64,000 nt of DNA, from positions 60,001-124,000 of the forward strand of contig CAJNDS010002589.1 in NCBI GenBank assembly GCA_905221605.1. The letters are read 5' to 3'. This DNA comes from Symbiodinium natans. Lineage: Eukaryota > Sar > Dinophyceae > Suessiales > Symbiodiniaceae. Of this stretch, positions 16,911 to 27,269 are shown piece by piece (within the stretch, counting starts at the first letter, position 1; every line of letters begins with the position of its first letter). The notes below the pieces were generated by a model that was given only the letters and a program-made list of their open reading frames with translations, was not told the DNA's origin and made no database searches. The position numbers were made by a program, and so were the translations under genes.

Positions 16911-17290
16911 TAGGGTTTAGGGTTGAGGGTTTAGGGTTTAGGGTTTAGGGTTTCGGGTTTAGGGTTTAGGGTTTAGGGTTTAGGGTTTAGGGTTCTGGCC
17001 ACGATAGGAGTCGCAAGTAGAGTCAGTTGGGTTTTAGATTTCAGGGTTGAGGGTTTAGTTGAGTTTATGGTTGAGGGTCTAGTTGGGGTTTAGGGTTGAG
17101 GGCTCACTTGTGCTTTAGGCGTTTCGGGTTTAGGGTTTGGGGCTTAAGTATTCCAACTTAGGCTTTATTATTGTTCCAGAACATATAGCTAGTATGGTAC
17201 AGCAAGAGGACCCCAATCAGATGGCAGGTCATGTGCCAACACCGAGCCCGCCCGCTGAATCCTAGACCATCCTTGGGCTTGACTTCCCAG

Positions 17291-17365
17291 AAGACACCGC
17301 CACGCAAGCGCAAAATCGAGCCGGAAACGGCAGGCGAGGAAGAACAGTCTCTTGGCATAAAATGA
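17291..17365 (+). CDS. Possible exon with basic nuclear-signal-like stretch
   Basis: After TTGACTTCCCAG it reads KTPPRKRKIEPETAGEEEQ. PPRKRK resembles a nuclear localisation signal. It lies 50 bp before the better supported 17415 island. Confidence 0.35.
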   Translation, partial: KTPPRKRKIEPETAGEEEQSLGIK

Positions 17366-17414
17366 ATTAAAAGCTCCAGTCGCGCAGGATCTGAGCACAG
17401 CTCTTCTTTCCTAG

Positions 17415-17577
17415 GAGGATTGCTCGGCCGCATGCTCAGCCATTCCTGGGCGCATCCGAACAAGATTCGCCGAAGAAGTTCCTGGACGCAGCCGAGCAAG
17501 CACAGACGGACGATGAGGATGCTCGTGCCAGGTCCCTGTATGAGTCAGCCCTGGAACCTTCCTATATCCCCCTTTAG
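17415..17577 (+). CDS. Exon, probably C-terminal
   Basis: A textbook acceptor CTTCTTTCCTAG precedes 53 open codons reading RIARPHAQPFLGASEQDSPK, then an acidic helical run AEQAQTDDEDARARSLYESA, ending in TAG. Family unknown. This stretch has no telomeric repeat around it for about 400 bp. Confidence 0.45.
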
Positions 17578-18107
17578 GAAGTATGTTTAGATTTTCGTTT
17601 CTATAAACTCCGAGAGGATATTAAATATGTGATTTTTTTGTATTGAGGTTCTAGGGGGAGTATAGATTCGCTTCCGTCTGACTCAGACTGACGGATTCTT
17701 GACCCTCTCCCAGAGCCCTATTAAGAGTCCCTAGCGGTTAGTTTAGGTTCGGGGGGGTTAGGTTGGGGTCATGCTCAGATCTGGTTTACGTGTGTTTAGG
17801 TTTAGTTAGGTTAGGGCAGGTTGGATTAGGTCAGGGTTAGGTTAGGTTTTCCCTGTAAAGTCCTAAACAGGATAGGTTGCATTAGGTTAGGTCAGTTGGG
17901 TTAGGCTAGGCCTGCTGGCTTGGTGTTCGGGGGTTTTCCCGAACCCCGAAGTCTAGAACATCAACGTAGCTCCAAGGTGCGATTTAGGGTCTTTAGGTCT
18001 TTAGGTCTTTAGGGTCTTTAAGAGGGGGGTTTGGGGGGCCCCAAGCTGTTCTTTCGCAACGCTCCATGAAAGTTTCCCCTAAACCCTTAGCCCCAAGCCC
18101 TAGGCCG
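17578..18107. other. Stretch without recognised gene
   Basis: Holds GGTTAGGTTA-type degenerate repeats (17755-17930) and GGTCTTTA repeats near 17990; nothing coding is evident. Confidence 0.6.
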
Positions 18108-18330
18108 TAAACCCTAAACCCTAAACCCTAAACCCTAAACCCTAAACCCTAAACCCTAAACCCTAAACCCTAAACCCTAAACCCTAAACCCTAAACCCTA
18201 AACCTAAACCCTAAACCCTAAACCCTAAACCCTAAAAACCCTAAACCCTAAACCCTAAACCCTAAACCCTAAACCCTAAACCCTAAACCCTAAACCCTAG
18301 ACCCTAAACCCTAAACCCCAAACCCTAACC
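18108..18330 (-). repeat. Long (CCCTAAA)n array
   Basis: About 220 bp of nearly perfect heptamers, one of the longest in the window, with a CCTAAA slip and a CTAAAAACC slip. Comparable arrays: 45556-45715, 46333-46480, 39216-39350, 39405-39475, 20585-20690. Confidence 0.95.
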
Positions 18331-19486
18331 TAAACCCATAGCCTGGCCCCCGCCTCGCCCGACCCCAGCTCAGGTGGAGATGCGAAATCGCTCAGATGGC
18401 GAGCTCGACCGGCTGTTTGGCTGAAAGTCCTTCTTCTGGCGGGTTTAGGGTTTAGGGTTTAGGGTTTAGGGTTTAGGGTTTAGGGTTTGGGGTTTAGGGT
18501 TAGGGTTAGGGTTTAAGGTTTAGGGTTAGGGCCATATATCATCCCTTAAAGGGTATATATATATATATATATATATATAAGTATATATGTATATATAGGA
18601 CCATCGTTCCCTCATTCCCGACGAAGAATCAGGGGGTCTTGTCCAGGGCTCCAAGTGCACTTTGGGCTTTATTGAACCACACGAAAGCGCGACTCTTTTC
18701 CGGCAGGCCCTAAACCCTAAAGCCTAAGCAAAGCCCTCAACCCTACATGTGTACCCTAAACCCTAAACCCTAAAGCCTAGACCACAAAATCTGGGAAAGT
18801 ACGGCTGAACACGCCATTCCTAAACTTAAAGCCCTCAACCCTACATGTGTACCCTAAACCCTAAACCGTGAAACAACCCGAACCTAAACCGTAAACCTTA
18901 AAACTAGAACCCTAAACCCTAAACCCTCGCCCGATGAAGTCAAAGCAGCCAGCCCTGTTGGAGCCCCCTACTACCCCCCTCTATACCAGGGGGGGGGGGG
19001 GGGGTAGCCCTAAACCCTAAACCCTAAACCCGAAACCCTTTAAGGTAAGGTAAGGTCAGGGGGGGGAGGGGTAGTAGGGGAACCAATGACTTTTGGGGCC
19101 TCCCTGGTCGAAAGCCGGAGCCCTTTTTGTATTAGCAGACCAGAGACCAGGACTGGGAGTAGGCCCCTCTTCTTTTTTTGAAGGGTCCAGGGTGCAGGGT
19201 TTAGGGTTTAGGGTTTAGGGTTTATGGTTAAAGATGCAGAGTAGGTTCTTATTTCCTTTCTGTTAGGGCTTAGGTTTCCTTATAAGGCCCTTTCAGCCAA
19301 AAAAGGCGCCCCGTCTGTTCCTACTGGGTTACTCCCGCGTCTGGGAGTAGGTTTTTAAGGCAGTAGCGCTGAACACAACACCCCAAAAACCTCAAACCCT
19401 AAACCCCCGAGACCCCCAAACCCTGAACCCCAGAGCCCCAGAGCCCCAGCCCCGAAACCCTAAACCCTAAACCCTAAACCCCGAGG

Positions 19487-19562
19487 CTCCTGCACGGCAG
19501 TGCCCGTCCGCCAGCGGAGAATTCCGAAGCACAAGTGGAGGAAAGGCTGCGTGTCCAGGCAG
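19487..19562 (+). CDS. Possible upstream exon of the coiled-coil gene
   Basis: Reads LLHGSARPPAENSEAQVEER then LRVQA, with a CAG|GC donor-like end at 19562/19563. Charged and helical like the exons from 20111 onward, but the join has not been traced. Confidence 0.4.
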
Positions 19563-20110
19563 GCCCCCCGGAGGGCTTTGGCGAGTTTCCTAAACCCTAA
19601 ACCGACCCTAAACCCTAAACCCCAAACCCCCAAACCCCAAACCCCAAACCCCAAACCCCAAACCCCAAACCCCAAACCCCAAAACCCAAACCCGAAAGGC
19701 GCACTTCAAGGAAGAGAAGCTGCGGTTCGCTCCACTCGCAATTTAAAACCCCGGTTTAGGGTTTAGGGTTTATAAAGGGTTTAGGGTTTGGGGTTTAGGG
19801 TTTAGGGTTTAGGGTTTTGGGTTTTGGGTTTTAGGGTTTTGGGTTTTGGGTTTAGGGTTTAGGGTTTTGGGGTTTAGGGTTTAGGGTTTAGAGGAAAGGG
19901 TTTAGGGTTCAGGGTTTATAGGGTGTAGGGTTTCGGGTACGCAGGGGCCCTTCCCTTGCCTTGCCCTCGGAACGCTGGCCGCCGAGGAACAAAACGAAGG
20001 GCCCAAACCCCACTACCCTGAACGTGGCCTTCCTAGACCCTGGCCTTTCTGGACTTAAACCCTGAAAACCCTAAACCCTAAACCCTTAACCCTGGAGACC
20101 TCTAAGCCCT

Positions 20111-20180
20111 GGAGACTTCCAAGCCCCCGAGCAGGCTGAAGCCGAGCAGCGCCGCGACGAGGCCCTGCGACAGCGCCGGG
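20111..20180 (+). CDS. Exon of coiled-coil protein (EQAEAEQRRDEALRQRR)
   Basis: Reads FQAPEQAEAEQRRDEALRQR, strongly coiled-coil. Ending at G|GC (20180/20181) leaves one base that forms a Gly codon with the GT opening the next exon. Confidence 0.55.
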
Positions 20181-20699
20181 GCCTCAGCTGAAAGTTGGGG
20201 AGGTTCAAGGGTTTAGGGTTTAGGTGGCTTAGGGGTTTTGGCTTTTGGGGCTGGGGGGGTTTGGGGTTAGGAATGTTTAGGGTTTTGGGGTTTTGGGGGT
20301 TTGGGGGCATCGAGTGTGTTCGGATTTATAGGGCTTTGCGTGTGCATTTTATGGCTGGGGCTGAAATAGCGTTTAGGGGTATCGACTTTAGGCCTTGATC
20401 CTTGTCTTTTGGCCTTAATTAGGGTTTGTGATCTACGGTTCAACATGCAGGGTTGGGGCCTTGGTAGCGGGCAAAAGCCCAGTTGGGAAGGGGGGAGGCA
20501 CCCTAAACCCAAACCCTACCCCCTCAACCTGGGATTCAAGGGTTTAGGTTCTAGGGTTCCGGGGGCCTAACCGGACATCCTGAACCCCTAAACCCTAAAC
20601 CCTAAACCCTAAACCCTAAACCCTAGACCCTAAACCCTAAACCCTAAACCCTAAACCCTAAACCACAAGCTCTAAACCCTAAACCCTAAACCCTGCAAG

Positions 20700-20758
20700 G
20701 TCTATCTGAGGAGGAGGCGCTGGCCGAGGCAGAGCTGACCAGGCAACGCATCGAGGAG
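20700..20758 (+). CDS. Exon of coiled-coil protein (LSEEEALAEAELTRQ)
   Basis: After CCCTGCAAG it reads LSEEEALAEAELTRQRIEE, directly continuing the heptad-rich helix from 20111-20180. A GA donor after GAGGAG gives phase 0 into the 21305 exon. The intron on its 3' side is a long TTTAGGGG array. Confidence 0.6.
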
Positions 20759-20763
20759 GAGCG

Positions 20764-21060
20764 TGGGGTTTAGGGGTTTAGGGGTTTAGGGGTTTAGGGG
20801 TTTAGGGGTTTAGGGGTTTAGGGGTTTAAGGGTTTAGGGGTTTAGGGGTTTAGGGGTTTAGGGGGTTTAGGGGTTTAGGGGTTTAAGGGTTTAGGGGTTT
20901 AGGGGTTTAGGGGTTTAGGGGGTTTAGGGGTTTAGGGGTTTAAGGGTTTAGGGGGTTAGGGGTTTAGGGGTTTAGGGTTTTAGGGGTTTAGGGTTTTAGG
21001 GGTTCAGGGTTTCAGGGTTTCAGGGTTTTAGGGGTTCGCGGTTTAGGGTTCAGGGGTTTG
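20764..21060 (+). repeat. (TTTAGGGG)n variant array
   Basis: Some 300 bp of the 8-mer TTTAGGGG with TTTAAGGG interruptions at regular spacing, indicating a higher-order unit. It forms the intron after the 20700 exon. A second such array is at 37240-37400. Confidence 0.9.
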
Positions 21061-21304
21061 AGGGGTTCAGACAGGGTGCGAAACCCCAAGCCAAGGCCTA
21101 AGCAGTGCAAACCCTAAAGCCCTCTAAAGCCTTAAGCCCCTAAATCTCTAAACCCTAAACCCCAAAACCCTAAACCCTGCACCATAAACCCCTAAACCCC
21201 TAAATCCAAAGCCCCTAAACCCTAAACCCTAAACCCTAAACCCTAAACCCTAAACCCTAAACCCTAAACCCCAAACCCTAAACCCTAAACCCCTTAGCGT
21301 GCAG

Positions 21305-21343
21305 GAGCGGGCCACTCTTCGAGCAGCACTCGCAGAGGCGAAG
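21305..21343 (+). CDS. 39-nt micro-exon of coiled-coil protein
   Basis: Between GCGTGCAG and AAG|GC it encodes just ERATLRAALAEAK. Phase 0 on both sides; it continues the helix seamlessly. Confidence 0.5.
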
Positions 21344-22554
21344 GCGTGCGCAATTCGGAGCTCCCCTCAACCTTCAAACATTTAGAGGGTAGTTGCAGGG
21401 ATTTGAGGTTTAGGGTTTAGGGTTTAGGGTTTAGGGTTTAGGGTTTAGGGTTTAGGGTTTAGGGCTAGGGTTTAGGGTTTAGGGTTTAGGGTTTTGCACC
21501 CTTCTAAGGGAAGTTTCGTGGTCCCTTAGCCCCTGGCCCTCTTTAAAGAGTTCCGAAGTGTGGGGCCCTTGAGTTTTATAGGGTAGATACAGTAAGCGGT
21601 ATATAAGGGGCCCATATTGAGGGGCCATGAAACCCTAAACCCTAAACCCTAAACCCTAAACCCTGAACTACCTAAGACTCAACCTGCAAGGGCTTAGGGC
21701 TGAGGGCGTATAGGGTTTAAGTACATCTACCAGGGTTTTGGAGGCTTACAGGGTTTACAGGGTTGAGGGTTTAGGGTTTAGGGTTTGTGGGTATTTCTGC
21801 GGTGTAGCCCAGGGTGCAGCGTATCGAGAGGTTCGAGCTTGAGGGTGGGATGTGGTTTTTGGTGCTTGTGCGTTGGGAAAAGCGTGACAGCCCTCCAGCC
21901 CCCTTCCAGCCGGGCTGGAGGGCTGGGGCGGCTGGAGGGGCGGGGGCGGAGGGGCTGGGGGGGCCGGAGGGGAGGGGGCCGGAGGGCTGGGGGATGGAGG
22001 GGGGGGGGGGGGGTTTTGGCACTTGGCACCCGAACCGAACCGAACCGCAAGCCACAGCGAACCGCGTGAACCGGAACCGTTCCAGAGTATGTCCCGGAAA
22101 CCGAAACGAACCTCCACGAACCGTGGCCTTACTGCTTTAGGAGGTTTAGGTTTAGGGTTTAGGGTTTAGGGTTTAGGGTTTAGGGTTTTTAGGGTTTTAG
22201 GGTTTAGGGTTAGGGTTTAGGTTTAGGCCTTGGCTTGAGGTTCGGTTCCACGGCGGTTCGTGTTTGTCGCGGTTTCGGCGGTTCACGGTTCACACGGTTC
22301 TGCGCTGGCAGTGATGGTGAAGCTTCTCAAGGTTGACTAAACCGCACCATTGACGACGACGATATTCAACAAACAAGTTCGTTTAGGGAGTTAAGGGCTT
22401 TAGGGCTTTCGGGCTTTAGGGCTCTAGGGCTTTAGGGCTTTAGGGCTCTAAGGCTTTAGGGCTTTAGGGCTTAGGGCTTTAGGGCTTAGGGTTTAGGGTT
22501 TTGGGGTCCGAAACCCAATCAAGACTGAAACCCCAAAGCCAAGAACTCCCTCAG

Positions 22555-22635
22555 GCAGAAGCGGTGGCTGCTGAGGACTACCTGCGTGCCAAGGAGTTAC
22601 AGCGTCAGCTAGAGCGTCTGAACCAGGAGCTGTGA
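22555..22635 (+). CDS. Terminal exon of coiled-coil protein, UVR-motif-like
   Basis: After ACTCCCTCAG it reads AEAVAAEDYLRAKELQRQLE then RLNQEL and TGA at 22633. The 'AAEDYLRAKEL' pattern resembles UVR-type helical hairpins (UvrB/UvrC, Clp proteins), though that may be coincidence in a coiled coil. Four exons, 20111-22635, make one frame with introns of roughly 520, 550 and 1,210 bp. Confidence 0.6.
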   Translation, partial: AEAVAAEDYLRAKELQRQLERLNQEL

Positions 22636-22689
22636 CAAAATGTGGGGGACTGCCGGCGTTAGGGGTTTAGGGTTTAGGTATTAGGGCTT

Positions 22690-23100
22690 CGTGCTGACCT
22701 GAACACTCTGAGCGTTGGCCCATTTGAAGGTATAGTCCGCTATACTACTGTTGTTGGCAACGTTAGACGAATATAGCGACCAAAATCAGAACGGGTATTT
22801 TGTGTGGCCTTTTCAAAATCAGAGGTATTGTACGGGGATTATGTCGAGACATATCTTGGCCGGTGTATTTGAGCTTCTGGGCTGTTTGAGAGGATGCAGA
22901 CAAACCCTAATTTTGCCGTCCGAAAGTCCGCTTATCGAAACAAACTTGAACCCTACAAGCCTTACCAAGCCACAAAAAGCATTCATCAGCCCTAAAAACC
23001 ACCTAAACCCCAATTCCTTGATCGTAAACCTACACCCCAAGCCCTACATTCGCCTTCAAAAACACAAGGCCGAGTACAAACCGTAAACAGGAAAAGCTCT
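22690..23100. other. Unassigned, relatively AT-rich block
   Basis: One plus-strand frame is open for 111 codons (22751-23086), but half of that is CCCTA-derived. No domain recognised. Confidence 0.4.
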
Positions 23101-23163
23101 AAGTTGCCAAAACCTTTTGACAAGCCCTATCGGTCCTTTTAAAGGAGCCCCGTTTGAACCTAC

Positions 23164-23164
23164 C

Positions 23165-23230
<66 letters not shown>
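23164..23230 (-). repeat. Poly-C tract (about 67 bp)
   Basis: Uninterrupted C. Shorter C or G homopolymers occur at 38756-38780, 57767-57803 and 37018-37037. Confidence 0.95.
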
Positions 23231-23231
<1 letters not shown>

Positions 23232-23314
23232 AAGCCCTAAACCTAGAACCCTAAACCCTAAACCCTAAACCCTAAACCCTAAACCCTAAACCCTAAACCC
23301 CAATCCCCGCACAG

Positions 23315-23401
23315 ATGCCCAGAGCTCTTGCCAGGGATGTCGCAGCAGAGGCAGCTCCAGCAGTGTGCGGGGGCCAAGTTATTCTGGGCTTCGAACTATA
23401 A
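23315..23401 (+). CDS. Possible exon, Ala-rich
   Basis: After CCGCACAG an ATG-led frame reads MPRALARDVAAEAAPAVCGG. A second frame is also open, so the call is weak. Confidence 0.3.
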   Translation: MPRALARDVAAEAAPAVCGGQVILGFEL

Positions 23402-23439
23402 TAAGGGTTTAGGGTTTAGGGTTTAGGGTTTACTTGGGC

Positions 23440-23700
23440 GCTAAAGCTACTAATGGGAACCCCTCTACGGCCCAATTGCATACCATATAGGTACCTGGAC
23501 CTATGGTGGTATAGCAATAGCGGGATGTACTGTAGTGGCAATTCAGATCAGATAGTGTAATCGCGCAATGCTACAACATTGCTACATGTCAACAACAGAT
23601 CGAGTAAAGCAAGTGTATACCACAGCAGGTGTCCATGTCATTGGGGGGCATAGGCTGCGAATGTGGGTTGCGGCCTTCCTAACAAAACCCGAATTAAACC
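23440..23700. other. Unassigned block
   Basis: Contains a family-A-like right fragment (ATATAGGTACCTGGACC, 23487-23503) and then unique sequence without a convincing frame. Confidence 0.4.
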
Positions 23701-23720
23701 CTGAAACCCGAAATCACCAG

Positions 23721-23787
23721 GTTTGAGGTAATTCTGTTCTTTGATTGGAGGAAACGCCAGGCTGCCATGTTTGTGCAGATTGCCTGA
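23721..23787 (+). CDS. Possible terminal exon (FEVILFFDWRKRQAAMFVQIA)
   Basis: After AAATCACCAG the frame reads FEVILFFDWRKRQAAM and ends at TGA. Good acceptor and protein-like composition; family unknown. Confidence 0.4.
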
Positions 23788-24625
23788 GGGTTGTGACCCC
23801 CCCTTCCCCGGAACCCAAGCAGCCTTAAGAAGCCCGAAAACCCTGAAGCACCTTCAAAACTCCAAAGCCCAAAAACCCTAAATCCTCGAACGCGAGCGCA
23901 AGAACTCTGGACCCTTAGAGCCCTAACCCTACACCCTCCTACCCCAAACCCTAAACCCCAAACCCTAAAACCCTAAACCCTAAACCCCTAGACCCTAAAC
24001 CCTAATTAAACCCTAAACCCTAAACCCCTAAACCCCTAAACCCTAAACCCTAAACCCCTAGACCCTAAATCCCGTCAGCCGGCGGTCTCGGGACCGAGGC
24101 TTCAAGGTGTCGGGCTTTTAAGGGCGCATAGCTCCTAAACCCTAACCCTAAGCCCTAAGCCCTAAGCCCTAAGCCCTAAACCCTAAACCCTCAACCCTAA
24201 GCCCTGAGCCCTAAACCCTAAACCCTAGCAAACCTAAACCCAAAGCCATGTGGGTTTAGGGTGTAGGGTGTAGGGTTTAGGGTTTACGGTTTTATTGTTT
24301 AGGGTTTAGGGTATAGCTGAGGGTTCCCAAGGCGTCCGGTAGCGGCAGAAGCATGGGAGGGAGTTTCGGTGCCTTAAACCCTAAACCCTAAACCCTAAAC
24401 CCCAAACCCCAAACCCCAAACCCCAAACCCTAAACCCTAAACCCTAAACCCTAAACCCTAAGCCCGTCAGGACTTCACCAGAGCCGGCGGGTGGCGCTGG
24501 GGCCCCGAGTCCCATTGTCGGTGAACGGTTTATAGGATTAATAGGATTCATAGGGTTTAGGGTTTAGGGTTTAGGGTTTAGGGTTTAGGGTTAGTAGCGT
24601 TGAGGGCTGAGGCTTCCAGTAGTTG

Positions 24626-24739
24626 CTTGGTAGCCCAGTGGTACCCTTTACTCTTGTTTTTTGGTTTTGGGTTCCCTTGTAAAGTAACCAAGCCAAAAAA
24701 AGGGTGCCCTTATTATAATTTTGTTACTGGGCTGCCAAG
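24626..24739. mobile_element. MITE-like family E (114 bp)
   Basis: CTTGGTAGCCCAGTGGTACC and GTTACTGGGCTGCCAAG inverted ends. A shorter relative with CTTGGTAGCCCAATGGTACC is at 46076-46135. Confidence 0.65.
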
Positions 24740-25094
24740 GTTATGCGTTTTAAACAAAAAGCGTGAGTCTATATTATGTTCATTCTCGAACCAGGGCCTT
24801 TTTTGTATTTCGTTTTTTGCGGCCCTTTCAGCAGTGCCTAGTTGGGCTTCAGTAGGTTTGGGTTGTGTGGGGTTAGGGTTTAGGGTTTAGGGTTTGGGGT
24901 TTAGGATTCAGGTTTAGGGTTTAGGGTTTAGGGCTGAAGAGACTGATCCCTAAACCCTGAACCCTGAACCCCAATCCCTAAACCCTGAACCCTGAACCCC
25001 AAACCCTAAACCCCAAACCCCAAACCCTAAACCCTAAACCCTAAACCCTAAACCCTAAACCCTAAACCCTAAACCCTAAACGTTGCCATAGCAA

Positions 25095-25194
25095 CTCTTG
25101 GTGCGCGAGCACCCTGAGGTGAAAAGGCCCCTGGAGCCGAGCGACGAGCAGCCCAGCAAAAGGCACCAGCCCATGAAAGCTCACACGCCCTCAG
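25095..25194 (+). CDS. Possible exon, charged
   Basis: Reads LLVREHPEVKRPLEPSDEQP then SKRHQPMKAHTPS, ending TCAG|GTTTAT, a GT donor in phase 1. Flanked by CCCTAAA upstream and TTTAGGG downstream. Confidence 0.4.
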
Positions 25195-25362
25195 GTTTAT
25201 TTAGGGTTTAGGGTTTAGGGTTTAGGGTTTAGGGGTTAGGGGTTAGGCTTTAGGCTTTAGGCTTTCGGCTTTCGGCTTTAGGCTTTAGGCTTTAGGTTAT
25301 AAGGTTTAGGGATTCCATGATCTTAGGGGTCTCCCAAAACCCAAAACCCTAAACCTGCCCAG

Positions 25363-25431
25363 GCAGAACACCGGACCTGTCACGTCCAAGGCATGGCCCC
25401 GCGCTCGGGGATCTTCACGGAGCTGCCCTAG
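25363..25431 (+). CDS. Possible terminal exon (AEHRTCHVQGMAPRSG..)
   Basis: After CCTGCCCAG it is open to TAG: AEHRTCHVQGMAPRSGIFTE. Short; family unknown. Confidence 0.35.
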   Translation, partial: AEHRTCHVQGMAPRSGIFTELP

Positions 25432-25569
25432 GGCTCAGGGGCCCTAAACCCCAAACCCTAAGCCCTAAACCCTAAACCCCAAACCCTAAACCCTAAACCC
25501 TTAACCCTAAACCCTAAACCCTAAACCCTAAACCTCAGATTGCATGCTAGAAAGCTTTAGCGAGAGCCC

Positions 25570-25735
25570 GACAACTCCAAAGCAATTTGTGGGGCTTCCG
25601 AAAATAGAGGGTACCTTCTTGGGGCCCTTGACATAAGGGAGTCCTACTATTGCTCGGACGTTTAGGGGCCCCTTGTTTTCGTAAACCCCCACGCAAGCCT
25701 TTACTTCATAAATGCCAAACAAAGCCTACGGAACC
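25570..25735. repeat. Dispersed repeat G, copy 1 (mate about 46962-47135)
   Basis: The two segments share TCCTACTAT, GGGG(C/T)CCC and TTTTCGT(A/G)AAC blocks in the same order. In the minus strand both translate to similar peptides (GVYENKGP / GVHENAGP), which may reflect an old coding repeat. Confidence 0.5.
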
Positions 25736-25864
25736 CCACACCCTAAATTTAAGAGCCTCCGGCTCAAGCCGCCGACCCCGCTGGAGCATAGTTGAAAGGT
25801 TTAAACGCGCTCGTCAGCTCAAAGGATCCAAAAGCTGATTTGCTTGAGCCTCTGTGAAACGTTG

Positions 25865-26046
25865 GGGGGGGGGGGGGGGGGGAGTAGCACCAGGACCCAA
25901 ACAGGAGTCAGGGCAGGGCAGCCCCACCGATTGAGCCCAGCAACCAGAGAGGGCGGGGGGTGGGGGGGGGGGTTGGGGGGGGGGGGTAGGGGGGGGGGTA
26001 GGGGGGGGGGTAGGGGGGGGGGTAGGGGGGGGGGTAGGGGGGGGTG
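25865..26046 (+). repeat. G-rich tract with (TAGGGGGGGG)n
   Basis: A run of G, a 90-bp unique piece, then repeated TA plus eight to ten G. Strong G-quadruplex potential and likely length errors. Confidence 0.85.
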
Positions 26047-26092
26047 GGTTTTTTCCCAAACGCCCCTATGTTTCTGTGCGAAACCGCCTATG

Positions 26093-26560
26093 GTAAACCC
26101 CAAGCCCCAAGCCCCAAACCCCAAACCCAAACTCCGAACCCCACCCCCCCAAATCCCAAACCCCAAACCCCAAGCCCCAAAGCCAAACCCCCAAACCCAA
26201 ACCCCAAACCCCAAGCCCCAAACCCCAGCCCCAAACCCAAAAACCCCAAACCCCAAACCCCAAGCCCCAAACCCCAAACCCCAAACCCCAAGCCCCACCC
26301 CAAACCCCAAACCCCAAGCCCCAAACCCCAAGCCCCAAACCCCAAACCCCAAACCAAAACCCAAACCCCAAACCAAAACCCCAAACCCCAAGCCCCAAAC
26401 CCCAAACCCCAAGCCCCAAACCCAAACCCCGAACCCCAAACCCCAAGCCCCAAACCCCAGACCCCAAACCCCAAACCCCAAACCCCAAGCCCCAAGCCCC
26501 AAGCCCCAAACCCCAAACCCCAAGCCCCAAACCCCAAGCCCCAAACCCCCAACCCCTGAA
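26093..26560 (-). repeat. (CCCCAAA)n / CCCCAAG variant array
   Basis: About 470 bp of CCCCAAAC and CCCCAAGC units. Unlike TTTAGGG/CCCTAAA it carries no stop codons, so it opens long spurious frames on both strands. Confidence 0.95.
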
Positions 26561-26583
26561 CCCTACCAAACCCTAAACCCTGG

Positions 26584-26643
26584 CAGGCACAGGCTGTAGC
26601 CTCCAAAGCGGCGTCCAAGGTGTGGCGATTCGTCGTTTTGAGG
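26584..26643 (+). CDS. Possible exon (QAQAVASKAASKVWRF)
   Basis: A 60-bp unique island after a CCCCAAA array; helical and alanine-rich in one frame. Weakly supported. Confidence 0.3.
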
Positions 26644-26739
26644 GTTTGCTTGCGCATGGATTTTGTGTGGGCCTTTCTGTGGTGCTAGGCGTATAGGGTC
26701 TATTGTTTAGGGTTTAGGGTGTAGGATTTAGGGTTTAGG

Positions 26740-27000
26740 GTTTAGGGTTTAGGGTTCATTCATTTTTTCTAGCCATTTCTGGAAGTTACGGTCCCTTTCG
26801 GGCATAGTTGGGGTTGGCTTTCGTTGTCCTCTTAGGCTTCCCGAACAGGTAAACATGTTCAGGGCTTGAGCTTGGGGCTATGACTATGTCTTGCTTCGCC
26901 CGAACATGCAAATCCTAGCTAAACTCCAAAGCCCAAGCCGGGAAACGTAGCTTGAAAACCCGAGCCACCGGACCAGCAGCAGGCTAGTTAGGTGCGAACT
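26740..27000. other. Unassigned block
   Basis: Unique sequence with a partly self-complementary CCCGAACA(G/T)...TGTTC stretch; no good exon candidate before 27001. Confidence 0.4.
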
Positions 27001-27269
27001 TTACGAAGAGTTAAGAACGACATCCCGGAAGCTCTCAACTTAGATGGTAGGCCCGCATTTGCTTCCTCTGGCTTCCGGGTTCCACCTAAACCCTAAACCC
27101 TGAAACCTGAACCCTAAACCCTAAACCCTAAACCCTACACCCTAAACCCTAAACCCTAAACCCTAAACCCTAAACCCTAAACCCTACTACCTTGGTCAGA
27201 GGCTCCATCACCGAAGCCGTGAGTGGCCAATCCTCTGGCTTTCGGATGGATCTAGGACTTCTAAAACTG

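Noticed and set aside
18108-18330. Chromosome end
   Set aside because: Arrays are short, interrupted, in both orientations and flanked by unique DNA on both sides; no terminal array is present.
18108-18330. CRISPR-like regular repeats
   Set aside because: The repeats are contiguous heptamers without spacers.
25819-26657. Frames of 160-250 codons rich in GLGFGVWG or PKPQTPN
   Set aside because: Translations of CCCCAAA/TTTGGGG, which lacks stop codons; no protein signal.
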